Shown here piece by piece: positions 1 through 9,944 of a stretch of 64,000 bases of DNA. The stretch's first letter is position 1. Each line of letters opens with the position of its first letter. The stretch is from Neoceratodus forsteri (taxonomy: Eukaryota > Chordata > Ceratodontiformes > Ceratodontidae), in contig CM057456.1 of assembly GCA_016271365.2 (NCBI GenBank), positions 613,929,501-613,993,500 on the forward strand, in the 5' to 3' direction. The position numbers and the translations under genes were made by a program. The notes under the pieces are model-generated. The model worked only from the letters and a program-made list of their open reading frames with translations. It was not told the DNA's origin and did no database searches.

Positions 1-113
1 TGATCCTGTCTATGACCTCTACTCTTCTCCCTTGGGCTGTGTTGAGCTGGAGTAGCTCACTTCTGTCAGTGCCCAAGTGTCTAGTCCCAAACAGAACAGC
101 CTTAGTTTTTTCT

Positions 114-1371
114 TCATTCAGCACTAGAGAATTGGAGGTGAACCAGACCTTGAGAGCTGAGACAGGCCTGCAGTTTGGTGAAGATGACACTGGGTAGCGG
201 GCCACTGCAGTAGACAACAGTGTCATCCGCATATAGAACGAGGTTGCTTAGCCCGCAGACCCCCTCAATGTCATTGAGAAAAAGTGAGAATAACAGGTGG
301 CCCAGGATCGAGCCCTGGGGTACCCCGGAGACCATGGGTCTAGTGCCAGATTGTGTTCCTCTCCAACTGACTTTTTGGGTTCTATTGATCAGGTAGCTCT
401 CGAACCAAGAGAGTGAGTGTGCATCCAGTCCTAGTCAGTGGAGTTTGGAAAGGAGAAGTTTGTGGCTGACCAGGTTGAAGGCCTTGGACAGGTTAATGAA
501 TAGAGCCCCTGTCGGGGAGCCTTGGTCCATGGCCTTGGGGATGTCGGATGTGAGCCGGATAAGGGCAGTGTCAGTGCCATGGCCTTTCCTAAAGCCATGA
601 TGTTGTACATCGGCAAAGGAGAAGGCACTGTTTGAGGTAATCCTGCAGTTGATTGTATATCAGTCTCTCCTGCACTTTTCTGAGAGGGCTGAGTAGGGAG
701 ATAGGCCTATAGTTCCCCACTTTGTCCCTGGGTCCTTTTTTGTGGACAGGGACAATAGTTGACACCTTCCACTTACTTGGGACTGTTCCTTCAAGGAGGG
801 ACCTGTTGAGAGCAGGGTGACAGGGTAGGTGATAGCAGGGGCAGTGGCCTCAGCAGCCGAGGTTCAAGCAGGTCATGTTCCGGGGAGGAGTTAGGGTTTA
901 TTTTGAGTAAAAGAGGAAGTACAGCAGATGGTTTGACCAGTTTCAGGTGGAATTGGGGCCGAGGAAGCTCCCAGTCCATACTGGTGTTGTAGGGAATCCC
1001 AGAGAGGGCAGGGGGAGAGAGTCCATTAGGATTGGAGAAGGAGGCACAGAAGGCTTCAGCTACTGCAGAGGGGTCATTGGTCAAGGTATCCCCAACCAGG
1101 AGTGCACCTTCTTGTGCATTTGTGGTACCCTTAAGAAGGGTGTTAATGTGACCCCAGAATTTCTTAGGGTCACGTAGGTGACTAGTTTGGAGGTCTCGTA
1201 GGTACTTGGACTTGGCCAGTTTGGAGTTTTTTTTTGCATTGATTCCTCAGTTGTCCCAGTCAGATATACTGCCTGAGGATTTGAAGAGTCCCCAGGCCCT
1301 GTCGAGGAGTAGCATAATTTGCTTAAGGCTAGGGCTCAGCCATCTGTGGCACTTTCCCTGTACCCTGAGCT
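114..1371 (-). pseudogene. L2-a linker and reverse transcriptase, broken
   Basis: Continuation of the L2-a ORF in several frames. The linker (about 1200-1371) reads like the basic region between endonuclease and RT of this group. About 791-1084 carries the RT N-terminal block with SPEHDLLEPRLL, matching the usual S-P-G-x-D-x-L motif. About 640-790 gives VHKKGPRDKVGNYRPISLLS. The segment 114-335 holds GVPQGSILG and LYADDTVVY, so the catalytic YADD box is intact. Frameshifts between these blocks make the copy non-functional. Confidence 0.8.
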
Positions 1372-2277
1372 TCATTCATGGGGCGTGTAGATTGGCCACA
1401 GACAGGAATGAATTGCTGAAGTAATCAAGCACCTCATTGAGTGAGGGGAGGGAGACAACTGGATCCAAGTCCACAAGTCAGAGCAGAGGTCTGCTGGTAC
1501 AAGCCTGCTAAAGTTCCTGGCTTCTATTACCCTAGCGGCAATTTTAGGGGGCTTGTTGGACCAGGTACAGAAAATTGGTGAGTGGTCACTCAGAGAGTCT
1601 GCCATGATCCCAGCTGTCAATATGTGGTCAGGACAGGAGACTAGTGCCCAGTCGAGTAAGGAATGATTGCCAGACTTAGCATTATGCCTCATAGGCAGAT
1701 CGATGACTTGGGTAAGTGAGGAGTCCAGTATTGGATTCTTGGTAGTGGAAGTCCCCAGGGCAAGCCAGTTTAGATTGAAATCCCCAAGGAGGATGGTCTC
1801 CCCCAAGGGATGCTCCACCAGGGCATGGGTTAGGGATTCTAGGGAGGAGGCAGCAGATTGGGGCAGGAGGTAGGCACACCGTATGTACAGGGGCTTGGTG
1901 TCTCCGAGGAGCACTTTAACAAATAGGATCTCACTTATTGATCCACAAAGAGTAGGGTGATCAAACTGTGAAGCGTGCAAGGCAGTGCTGACATAGATAA
2001 GAACCCCACCTCCTTTTTTCCCAGCTCTATCCTTTCTAAAAGCCTGGTAGCCAGCTAGGTCCACTTCACGGGGGAGGATCTGTGGCTTGAGCCAGGTTTC
2101 AATCACAGCTAGTACGTCAGGTTTGTACAGGGCTGTCCATGCCTCAAGGTCATGGATTTTGTGCCTTAAGCTGCCGATATTCATGTGCACCAACTTGAGT
2201 CCCCCAGTGTTGGCCCAGAGGGGGTTGGTGGGGTTGCTGAGAGTGAGATTATAATGAAAACTAAGATGGGGGACCAC
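1372..2277 (-). pseudogene. L2-a endonuclease domain (APE/EEP type)
   Basis: 301-residue open frame covering the whole endonuclease that nicks target DNA for target-primed reverse transcription. Expected catalytic blocks are visible: HMN at residues 31-33, ETWL at 60-63 with Glu60, GGGVLIYV at 89-96, GDFN at 165-168 with Asp166 and Asn168, and SDH at 230-232. The first 30 residues are not conserved domain. The frame breaks after about residue 300 and the ORF continues in other frames, so the copy is dead as a whole, although this domain is uninterrupted. The ATG at 2277 may not be the natural start, because the element seems truncated there. Confidence 0.85.
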
Positions 2278-2282
2278 TCATT

Positions 2283-2575
2283 TTCTGATGTGGCTACAAA
2301 ATGCTGGAATAGTTTACCAACGATTCTTTTAGAAGATGTTAGTCATGCCATTTTTTAAATCTCGCTTGAAACATTATTATACAAACCAAGCATTATGTCA
2401 CTGTTTTAGATGATGCTGTAGTGTTGTATTGTAATGTAATGTTACAATGTTTTGTACTTATTGTATTATTGTAACATCATGACTGTCCTTGGTCCTGGGT
2501 CATGCCTGAAAAAGGGACTTGGCTCATGGCATTTACCCAGTAAACAAAAGTTAAATAAATAAAATAAATAAATTA
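2283..2575 (+). mobile_element. Plus-strand L2-like 3' end fragment
   Basis: About 290 bp ending in a tail rich in AATAAA repeats at 2548-2573. The stretch GCCTGAAAAAGGGACTTGG (2502-2520) is shared with the 3' end of L2-b at 13,101-13,112, which identifies it. The coding part is almost absent; only the last residues around AAKCWNSLP-like text can be guessed. It abuts the truncated 5' end of L2-a in head-to-tail opposition. Confidence 0.65.
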
Positions 2576-2719
2576 TTAAAAGTATAATTTAATAAAAGAA
2601 CAAAAATTGCAAGTTTTGAGTGTCCCAGTGTTTTCTTCTTATGCATCTCTCCCAACATCATAGTTTCTATCCAACTATTTTTCCTGGCCACACAAATAGC
2701 ACAGCTGCATTTCTTTTGG

Positions 2720-3169
2720 GATCAGGACTTTATTTAAGGATAGACTTAGTGCTCTGGACAAGGGAAAAGTGTGGTTCCACCAGGCTGGTTAGCTAATCCC
2801 CCCCTTCCCTCCTATTTCTTGTAACTCAATCTCCTGTCCACCTGACCTCATTGTAATCTCTCCCTCTCTCCTCTCCAGCTCCAACTTCATTTTAATTTCT
2901 CATTCTATCTTTCAGCATTCACTGCCTGTGTGCTTACCTGCCCTCACCCCTTGGAGTTCCTCAGACGACGCCCCCCAGAAGGTACGGAGCTTCATTTCCA
3001 GCACACCAGGCTGCCTGCTGATAATCCAAGTTTTTGAACTTGCCGCCATTTTTTTTCTTCACCACAGAGCCTTTAAAACTACCAAATTAAGAAATGTTGC
3101 TGTGAGTCCTGCTCTTTCGTTCTGCAGTCTGCTCTGGATTTAAACAGCTGCAGCTCATTATTAATTTAC
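2720..3169. repeat. Dispersed repeat module Y, copy 1
   Basis: Non-coding segment closely matching 8686-9147 over about 450 bp, from GATCAGGACTTTATTTAAGG to CATTATTAATTTAC. It is pyrimidine-rich on the plus strand, with a GCCGCCATTTTT stretch at about 3040 that resembles a YY1 site. The CR1 at 3172 begins exactly at its right end. No protein-coding potential is seen. It could be part of a LINE 5' UTR or an uncharacterised repeat; I cannot tell which. Confidence 0.75.
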
Positions 3170-3275
3170 TTACATAGAACATAGACTTTGACGGCAGATA
3201 AGGACCACTTGGCCCACCCAGTCTGCCCATTTCCCTACCTATTGGATAAGCTGCAGATTCTAGTTAACTAACAGC

Positions 3276-5179
3276 CTACTTCCTGCAACCCCCCACTATA
3301 ATTGCCTTATGTCTGTCCCATGCATGTTTGAATTCCCCCACTGTTTTAGACCCCACAACCTCTCCGGGAAGGTGGTTCCATGCGTCCACCACTCTCTCCG
3401 TGAAAAAGAATTTCCTCACATTACCCCTGAGCCGTCCCCCCTCTAACTTTAAATTGTGCCCCCTTGTTCTTACACATCTCTTTTTCTGAAAGATGCTACC
3501 CTCCTGGACTTTGTTGATTCCCTTAAGGTACTTAAAAGTTTCTATCATGTCCCCCGCCATCCCTCCTTTCATCAAGGGTATACATATTAAACTCTCTCAG
3601 TCTCTCTTCATATGGTTTCTGATGTAGATCCTGCACTATTTTAGTTGCCCTCCTCTGGACTGCTTCCATCCTGTCTATGTCTTTGCGTAGATGAGGTCTC
3701 CAGAACTGCATGCAGTACTCCAGATGGGGTCTCGCCAACTGTCTGTATAGAGGGATTACCACTTCTCTTTTTCTACTTGTGATGCCCCTTCCTATGCATC
3801 CCAGTATCCCCCTGGCTCTCCTTACTGACTTCTCACATTGCTTACCCACCTTTAGGTCATCTGATATGACTACACCCAGATCCCTTTCCATTATTGTTGT
3901 CATTAGTACCTCCCCTGCTATTGTGTACTCTTCTCCTGGATTTTTATTTCCCAGGTGCATTACTTTGCACTTCTTTGCATTGAATCTAAGTTGCCTTATG
4001 TCTGCCCATTCCTCCAACCTTGCCAAGTCCCTTCTCATCCTTTCTACCCCCCCCTTGTGTATCAACTCTGTTACAGATCTTTGTGTCATCTGCAAAGAGG
4101 CATACCTTTCCTTCCAGACCCTCTACAATGTCACGTGTAAAGATGTTAAAGAGGACTGGACCCAGTACTGAGCCTTGAGGTACTCCACTAGTAACCCCCC
4201 TTTCTTCAGAATGTGTTCCATTCACTATTACCTTCTGTGTCCTGTTGTGCAGCCAGTTTGCTACCCAGGCTACCACCTTGGGACCCACTCCCCAGGCTGG
4301 CTAACTTGATAATTAATCTTTTGTGCGGGACTGTGTCAAATGCCTTGCTAAAGTCTAGGTAGGCCATATCCACAGCCCCTCTATTACTATTACTTTGGTC
4401 ACCCAGTCAAAGAAATCAATTAGATTTGTCTGACATGACCTTCCTACTGTGAATCCATGCTGCTTTGGGTCCTGTGCCCCACTGGCCTCTTGGTACTCAA
4501 CAATTCTTTCTTTCAGACGTGATTCCACCATTTTCCCCACCACTGAGGTCAAACTAACAGGTCTGTAGTTTCCTGCTTGTGCCTTGCTCCCACTTTTGTG
4601 AAGGGGAACCACATCTGCCCTCCTCCAGTCCTCAGGTACCGCCCCATCTTCCCACGATTTGTTAAAAAGTGTGGTTAGTGGTGTCACTAGGTCCTCCCTT
4701 AGCTCTTTTAGGATTCTACAGTGAATCCCATCAGGCCCCATTGCTTTGTCCACCTTGAGTTTTAGGAGTTCTTTCAGTACTCTTTCTTCTGTAAATGGAC
4801 TGGCGTCAACCCCACTATCCAGAGTGCTTCTACTGTTTGGTTTAGGTAACTCCTCCTCTTCTTCTTTTGTGAATACTGAGCAAAAGTATTCATTCAGTAT
4901 CTCTACCTTTTCACTGTCTCCCTCTGCCCACCTCTCCTCTCCTTTATTAATCTTCACTATCCCTCCCTTAACCTTTCTATGCACCCTAATGTACCTATAA
5001 AAGGTTTTATCCCCCTTCTTAACTGAGTTGGCTATCTTTTCCTCAGTTTGGGCCTTTGCTTTTCTGACTGCCTTCCCCACCTCTTTCAGCTTTAATTGAT
5101 ACAGTTCCCTGTCGTGCTCCGTCTGTGATTCCTTATACTTTTTGAATGCAGCCTTTTTCTCCTTAACCTTCCCTGACAC
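3276..5179 (-). pseudogene. CR1-a ORF2 reverse transcriptase and C-terminal domain
   Basis: RT part of ORF2 in four overlapping frames. Segment 4355-5179 (274 residues) has the linker and RT blocks: KAMGPDGIHCRIL, VPEDWRRADVVPLHKSG, NYRPVSLTS, and QHGFTVGRSCQTNL. Segment 3986-4288 has GVPQGSVLGPVLFNIF and LFADDTK, the active-site FADD. Segment 3532-4095 has the thumb region with ARPHLEYC and QRRATKI. Segment 3276-3575 is the C-terminal end with FFFTERVVDAWNHLP. Three frame changes and no single ORF, so it is an inactive but recent copy. Confidence 0.88.
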
Positions 5180-5185
5180 CTCTTT

Positions 5186-6171
5186 TCAGAACCATAGTGT
5201 TTTTTTATTCTGCTTTGTTTTCTTTATTTGTTTCACACAAAGGCTTGTTGTCTCCATGATGGCAGTTTTGATTTTTCTCCATTGTTCTTCCACCCCTCCT
5301 TTCTGGCCATTTGCTAATGCATTCCTCAGGTATTCACCCATTATACCAAAGTCAGCCCTTCTAAAGTCCAGTATCCTTGTCTTTGTATGGCCTGTCTCCA
5401 TGGTTGTGTTTATTGTGAAGCACACTGTGCAGTGGTCGCTTGTTCCCAGATGTCTACTAACTTCTAAATTTGTGATCCTCTCTCCATTTGAGAGTACCAG
5501 GTCTAATATTGCTCCCTCCCGAGTGGGTTCCACCACTAGCAGTCTAAGGAATGCCCCCTGTAGGGCATCGAGAATGACCCTGCTCTTGGATGTGGCTGCA
5601 GTCCATGTCGCCCAGTTAACATCTGGAATATTCAGGTCCCCCATCAACAGTATCTCCCCTTTTTCAGCCATTTTGAGAATGCCCTCTATCATTTTCTTGT
5701 CCATTTCCTCCCCTTGAGACGGGGTCTGTATACAACCCTTGTGCGGATTGTGATGCCATTCCCTGTCTCCAAGGTGACCCAGAGTTCCTCTTGTCCTCCC
5801 ACTTTACTTTTTAGTTCTGTAGCTTTGATCCCTTCCCTTATGTAGAGAGCTACTCCACCTCCTCTTTTATCCTCCCTGTCCCTTCTGTAGATTGTGTACC
5901 CTGGTATGTTGACATCCCAGTCATGGTTCACCGTGTACCATGTTTCTGTGACTGCCACAATATCCAAGTGTTCCTCTTCCATCAGGGCTACTAGCTCTGG
6001 AAGCTTGTTTCCCAGACTACGGGCATTGGTACTCATTGCTCTCCATTTAATGTTGGCTTTATCCTTTTTTACCCCATCCCTGCTCTTAGTGCCCTTGTCC
6101 ATTTTTCCATTTACCCTTGCCCTGCCCTCTGTCATGCTGTGTACCTCAGTATTTACCCTACTACCTGCCAT
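5186..6171 (-). pseudogene. CR1-a ORF2 endonuclease domain
   Basis: Two overlapping frames. In 5689-6171 a basic N-terminal leader is followed by STNARSLGNKLPEL (Asn49) and VAVTETWY (Glu76), then RRGDREDKRGGGVALYI-like text. In 5186-5704 come MGDLNIPDVNW (Asp23, Asn25) and GTSDHCTVCF. These are the metal- and phosphate-binding residues of the APE fold, so chemistry was possible before one frameshift at about 5700. It precedes the RT directly, as in all CR1 ORF2 proteins. Confidence 0.88.
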
Positions 6172-6198
6172 GTTTTGTGGGGAGAGGCTTGAACTTTC

Positions 6199-7181
6199 CT
6201 ATTTCCTATCAGCACCTACCCCCTTGCCTAGTTTAACAGCTTGCCAAGGAAGCCTTTCAAACCTGTCACCTAGGAGCGTGTTTCCCTTCTTGGTCAGATG
6301 CAGTCCATCATGCCAGTATAGACCTTCATCTCTCCAGATGGAACCCCAGTCCCCAATGAAGCCAAAGCCCTGTGCTCTGCACCAGTTTTGCAACCATTCA
6401 TTAAACTGCATAGTGTGCAGTACCCTAGCCTCATCCCTGCCATAGACTGGCAGCACCTCTGAGAAGGTTACCATGCTTGCTACCTGTCTGAGGCCCCTCC
6501 CCAACTCCACAAATTCATCCTGCTCTGCACTGATCTCATGCCTAGCTAGGTCATTTGTCCCGAGGTGGACAATGATATCTAGTTTCCTCTCCTGTGATGC
6601 TGCTTCTGCAATCCTGAGGATTTGCTTCCTGTCCCTCCAAGCCATGGCACCAGGCAGGCACCTTACTTCCCTCTCCTCTCCTCTCTCTTCCCCAGGTCTA
6701 CACCCCTAACAGTTGAGTCCCCTATCAGAAGCTGTTTCTTTCCCCTGTGGTGTACCTTGCCACTCTTTTGTGGGTCTCCCTTGTGGATGTCTCCAGCATT
6801 CATCTTGGTCTCCACTGAGGGTGTCATCATAGAGGAACCTTGATTTGCCAGACTGATATATGATTTGTGTAGAGGTGCAACTCGGGGGCTATGCCTCTGT
6901 TCCACCACCCTCACCCTCCCAGAACCTACTGTGGTCCATCTTTTCTTCACACATGGCAACCTCTGAGGCAGTGGTTGTGGAACTGGTGCTCTTTGGGTGG
7001 GGGAGGCCTCCTTAATCCTTGCCAGTTCGGCCTGGAGGTGGGCAACCTCCTCCCTCAGAGCTGACAGTTGCCTGCAAATAGGGCAGCAACGCAGGTTCCA
7101 GAATGTCTCCCGGAAAATTGCTGCCCCACAGCCAGTGCATTGCACCACTCGCCACATGTCCCTCTTCCTTATAATATACAA
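6199..7181 (-). pseudogene. CR1-a ORF1: zinc ribbon, coiled coil and SGNH esterase
   Basis: Two frames. 6663-7181 starts with a C-x2-C...C-x2-C finger (Cys15, Cys18, Cys33, Cys36) followed by a leucine/glutamate-rich coiled coil (about 40-58), a proline-rich spacer and LLIGDSTVRG, the nucleophile-Ser block (Ser156). 6199-6645 continues with HLGTNDLA (GTND at 29-32) and DGLHL (Asp113, His116), the remaining esterase blocks. CR1 ORF1 proteins with a C-terminal esterase are known; the N-terminal finger probably binds nucleic acid or partners. All catalytic blocks are present; a frameshift near 6650 separates them. The gap to ORF2 is about 27 bp. Confidence 0.85.
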
Positions 7182-7190
7182 TGAGTGATA

Positions 7191-7509
7191 TATAATTTTT
7201 TTGTGTGTGTGTACTTACCCTTTATGCACTGTGCTGAGTAATTAAGAATATGACAGTTCTGCCCCAAGACCTGTTTTGGAAGTGATGTCAGAACCTTGGC
7301 TATAAAGGAAATGCCACGCCTGGGGTGGGCGGGGTGAGGGGAAGGGTGGGTGGATAGGCCACAACCACTGGTGACTGTTAGAAACAATCAAATACACTAC
7401 GCTCTACCACCCTGGTGAGTACTACCCTTTATAGTAAGTCAACCAACACCACAATTTACTAGACCACTGCTCCTACACAAACCACTCTACTGAGTCCAGG
7501 AATAAAAAC
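7191..7509. other. Unassigned segment upstream of CR1-a
   Basis: No protein-coding signal. Read on the minus strand it is the natural place for the 5' UTR of CR1-a, and it has CCTTTATAGCC at about 7296-7306, but nothing proves this. A short GT run lies at 7201-7210. Confidence 0.35.
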
Positions 7510-7833
7510 AAACTCACTGTTCAGCCAGCAGGAAACTTCTAAAATATTGCATAGATATCCTTCCAAATCATGTGTGTCTAGCACAGAAATCAAGCAACTT
7601 CAGTTGTATTTCACCCCCTCTGGTTATAAAATTACTACACTTTAATGGAATCCTGCAATTCTTAATGCCAATAAGAAAATAATGAAACTTTCTGTAGAAA
7701 GCGTAGCTTACCTTCCTAACTAGTCCCCAACAATATTATGTTTTACCAGGTTCCCAGTTCCTCAAATGCATTCTAGTTTGTTCTCTGCAGTATAGCAAGT
7801 TTCTCAGCTTCCAACAGGAGCAGGCACGTCTTT
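7510..7833. repeat. Direct repeat Z, copy 1
   Basis: About 324 bp repeated with high identity at 8007-8328, offset 497 bp, from AAACTCACTG to GGCACGTCTTT. Weaker similarity extends about 35 bp further left. No ORF. The 170 bp between copies is unique in this window. It could be promoter-like monomers or a local duplication. Confidence 0.9.
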
Positions 7834-8006
7834 TCTGACTGGCTTCTCTCTGTGTAGTTTGTCTAAGACAGCACAGTGATAAAAGCCCCACCCAGAATCA
7901 ATTGATTGACTAGTGACACCTGTGATGTAAGCAGGCTTTTCAGTGAAGACAATTTGCTATGTTTGCTTCTAATACACGCACAAACCCTTTATCTGAAACC
8001 AGGGAT

Positions 8007-8328
8007 AAACTCACTGCTTAGCCAGCAGGACACTTCTAAAATATTGCACAAATATCCTTCCAAATCCTACGTGTCTAGCACAGAAATCACAACTTCAGTT
8101 GTATTTCACCCCCTCTGGTTATAAAATTACTACACTTTAATGAAATCCTGCAATTCTTAATGCCAATAAGAAAATAATGAAACTTTCTGTAGAAAGTGTA
8201 GCTTACCTTCCTAACTAGACCCCAACGATATTATGTTTTACCAGGTTCCCAGTTCCTCAAATGCGTTCTAGTTTGTTCTCTGCAGTATATCAAGTTTCTC
8301 AGCTTCCAACAGGAGCAGGCACGTCTTT
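8007..8328. repeat. Direct repeat Z, copy 2
   Basis: Second copy of the Z module, differing from copy 1 by scattered substitutions and small indels. It is followed immediately by module X (8332-8406). Confidence 0.9.
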
Positions 8329-8331
8329 GCC

Positions 8332-8406
8332 TTAATTAGTGCTTTTCAGTAGTTGCAGCTTGCCATTGCCAGCCTTTTTCTGCTGATTAACTTGACTGCA
8401 GGCAGT
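8332..8406. repeat. Short repeat X, copy 1
   Basis: About 75 bp (TTGCAGCTTGCCATTGCCAG core) recurring at 9149-9219. Non-coding. In both places it sits next to another repeated module, Z or Y. Confidence 0.75.
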
Positions 8407-8685
8407 TGAAACAATTTAATTTATTTTATTATGTAGAGTGCCAATGTGTTATTTTTTTCTTTCTGCAGCCAGCTGTAGCAATGTAGTTTCATTTATTTAT
8501 TTCATTGTGAAGTTAGCCACTCTGTTAAATTTTCACGTGCAGCCAGGCTGTCCTTACATTGAACTTTGTGTCCTGCATATGTTCCAGGCTGGCTCAACAC
8601 AGCGTAGGGTTTCAGTTCCATGGAAATGTGTATTATTGCAAACTATTTTATGTTAAGCTAAGGGCTCTGTTAAAGTAAAAGTTAA
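8407..8685. other. No feature seen between repeats X and Y
   Basis: AT-rich sequence without coding or structural signal that I can support. Confidence 0.5.
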
Positions 8686-9147
8686 GATCAGGACTTTATT
8701 TAAGGATAACCTTAGTGCTCTGGGCAAGGGAAAAGTGTGGTTCCTCCAGGCTGAATAGCTAATCCCCCCCCCTCCTATTGCTTGTAACTTGATCTCCTGC
8801 CTACCTGACCTCACTGTAATCTCTCCCCCTCTCCTCTCCAGCTCCGACTTCATTTCAATTTTTCCCCCTCTCTCTTTCAGCATTCACTGCCTGCCTACAT
8901 ACCTGCCCTCCCTATCCCTTGGAGCTCCTCAGATGACAACGCCCCTGAGAAGGTACAGAACTTCATTTCCAGCACACCAGGCTGGCTGTTGATGAGCCAA
9001 CTTTTTGAATTTGGCACCATTTTTTTTCTTCACCACGGAGCCTGCTCCCTTTTAAACTACCAAATTAAGAACTGCTGCTGTGAGCCCAGCTCTTTCGTTC
9101 TGCAGTCTGCTCTGGATTTAATCAGCTGCAGCTCATTATTAATTTAC
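8686..9147. repeat. Dispersed repeat module Y, copy 2
   Basis: Matches 2720-3169 nearly end to end, including the pyrimidine-rich CTCTCCAGCTCC segment and the CAGCACACCAGGCTGG block. Here it runs straight into module X copy 2 instead of a CR1. Confidence 0.85.
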
Positions 9148-9148
9148 A

Positions 9149-9219
9149 TAATTAGTACTTTTCCGTAGTTGCAGCTCACCATTGCCAGCCTGTTTCTGCT
9201 GATTAATTGACTGCAGGTA
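9149..9219. repeat. Short repeat X, copy 2
   Basis: Second copy of X, with several substitutions. The following 9220-9396 stretch contains a short direct repeat, CCCCTAGTTATATAGTAGTG, at about 9261 and 9295. Confidence 0.75.
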
Positions 9220-9396
9220 GCTGGACTTCCTTGCGTGGCAGCTCCCCACCCACCCTTAGCTGCCCCTAGTTATATAGTAGTGAATCACATGATGCCCCTA
9301 GTTATATAGTAGTGGATCACATAATTTTCTGTTGCCTGACTTTGCCATTTGCAGGTTTTACTATTCATCCACTAGAGGGCACCAAAGCACCTCCAT

Positions 9397-9425
9397 CTTC
9401 TCTCTCTCTCTCTCTCCTCTCTCTG
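9397..9425. repeat. (CT)n microsatellite
   Basis: Pure then imperfect CT run just before the L2-b 5' ORF. Confidence 0.9.
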
Positions 9426-9570
9426 TTGTACACTCAGAAACTGTAAGCTCTTTCTGACTCAACATTACCCAACTCACTGAATCAGTAAGCTCAGCCTGAA
9501 GCGCAGTTTGTACCCCCTCACCCATCACTAATAACCAACTGTAACTCATCTAACCCACCTCCCATGAAAT

Positions 9571-9762
9571 ATGGCCTGCCGGGGTGCACTAGTAACTGCT
9601 GCACTCATTTGCTTCCTGTTACGTGTCGATTTTCTCGGAGCTGCCCATCTAAACAACACAAGGCAAACCTTGCAAAACAACACTCCCGGTTCCACTGTGT
9701 ACCTCACACCCCCAAGACCTTACTCCTGTTTAGTCTACGCAGAAATGGTACTTGCCACCTAG
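9571..9762 (+). pseudogene. L2-b 5' ORF with signal-peptide-like N-terminus
   Basis: 63-residue frame with a favourable start context (A at -3, G at +4), better than the upstream ATG at 9564 in another frame. Residues 6-24 are mostly hydrophobic, ending LGAA followed by His, like a secretory signal with its cleavage site, although an Arg-Val-Asp interrupts the core. The rest is Asn/Thr/Pro-rich. A TAG at 9760 ends it. The 2A motif downstream is in a different frame, so one frameshift would be needed to join them. A function as leader is inference. Confidence 0.45.
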
Positions 9763-9863
9763 CAATGACTAGTATTAGACACTACTGTTTGACTTTCTAA
9801 CCCACTACACTGGGTATTTACCCATGGTTCCTAACCTTTCTTAATGCAATTCTACTATCAGGG

Positions 9864-9887
9864 GATGTTGAGCAAAACCCTGGTCCT
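9864..9887 (+). other. 2A-type ribosome-skipping motif upstream of L2-b endonuclease
   Basis: In-frame codons read D-V-E-Q-N-P-G-P, an exact fit to the known consensus D-[VI]-E-x-N-P-G-P. It is preceded by a hydrophobic stretch (WFLTFLNAILLSG) and lies in the same frame, with no stop, as the endonuclease HMNIHSLR block that begins about 60 bases later. Such peptides make ribosomes skip the Gly-Pro bond, and 2A-like sequences are documented at the N-termini of some CR1/L2-group LINEs. The frame upstream is open only back to 9801. Confidence 0.85.
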
Positions 9888-9944
9888 ATGGCACCGAAAT
9901 CAATGGTGTTCTCTCCCATAACCCATGCATTGTCTACTACAAAA

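Larger units (their letters stand above)
1..2279 (-). mobile_element. L2-like LINE copy L2-a, 3' part beyond window edge
   Basis: Minus-strand non-LTR retrotransposon of the CR1/L2 group. Reading down from about 2279 it has an apurinic-type endonuclease, a linker and an RT, so only the 3' end is outside the window. It belongs to the same family as the plus-strand copy at 9.6-13.2 kb, with alignable endonuclease text such as the GNHSLLDW and LSDHSPI blocks. The 5' end stops abruptly at about 2279 against a plus-strand L2 tail, just downstream of where the 2A-type motif sits in the other copy, so it looks 5'-truncated. The L2 assignment rests on RT style and the 3' tail of related copies here; Rex1 or another CR1-group clade is possible. 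Confidence 0.8.
3172..7190 (-). mobile_element. CR1 LINE copy CR1-a, nearly full-length
   Basis: Minus-strand CR1 retrotransposon of about 4 kb. The 3' terminus is at 3172-3186, where the reverse complement gives the CR1 tail repeat (TCTATGTTCTATGT). Upstream on the minus strand come a 3' UTR, ORF2 (RT 3276-5179, endonuclease 5186-6171) and ORF1 (6199-7181). It is the best preserved CR1 here, with only a handful of frame breaks and an intact FADD box. It may continue into a 5' UTR above 7190. The insertion sits at the end of repeat module Y. No target duplication is evident, as is usual for CR1. Confidence 0.9.

Noticed and set aside
2228..2279. A degenerate 2A motif at the start of L2-a (LSNPTNP)
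   Set aside because: By alignment to L2-b this text lies after the position of 2A. The element appears truncated just before the motif would be reached.
3710..4171. 153-residue plus-strand ORF
   Set aside because: Antisense to CR1-a RT, with no domain of its own.
5894..6445. 183-residue plus-strand ORF
   Set aside because: Antisense to CR1-a ORF1 and endonuclease.
7510..8328. CRISPR-like or satellite array from the Z repeats
   Set aside because: Only two 320-bp copies with a long unique spacer, in a eukaryotic repeat context.
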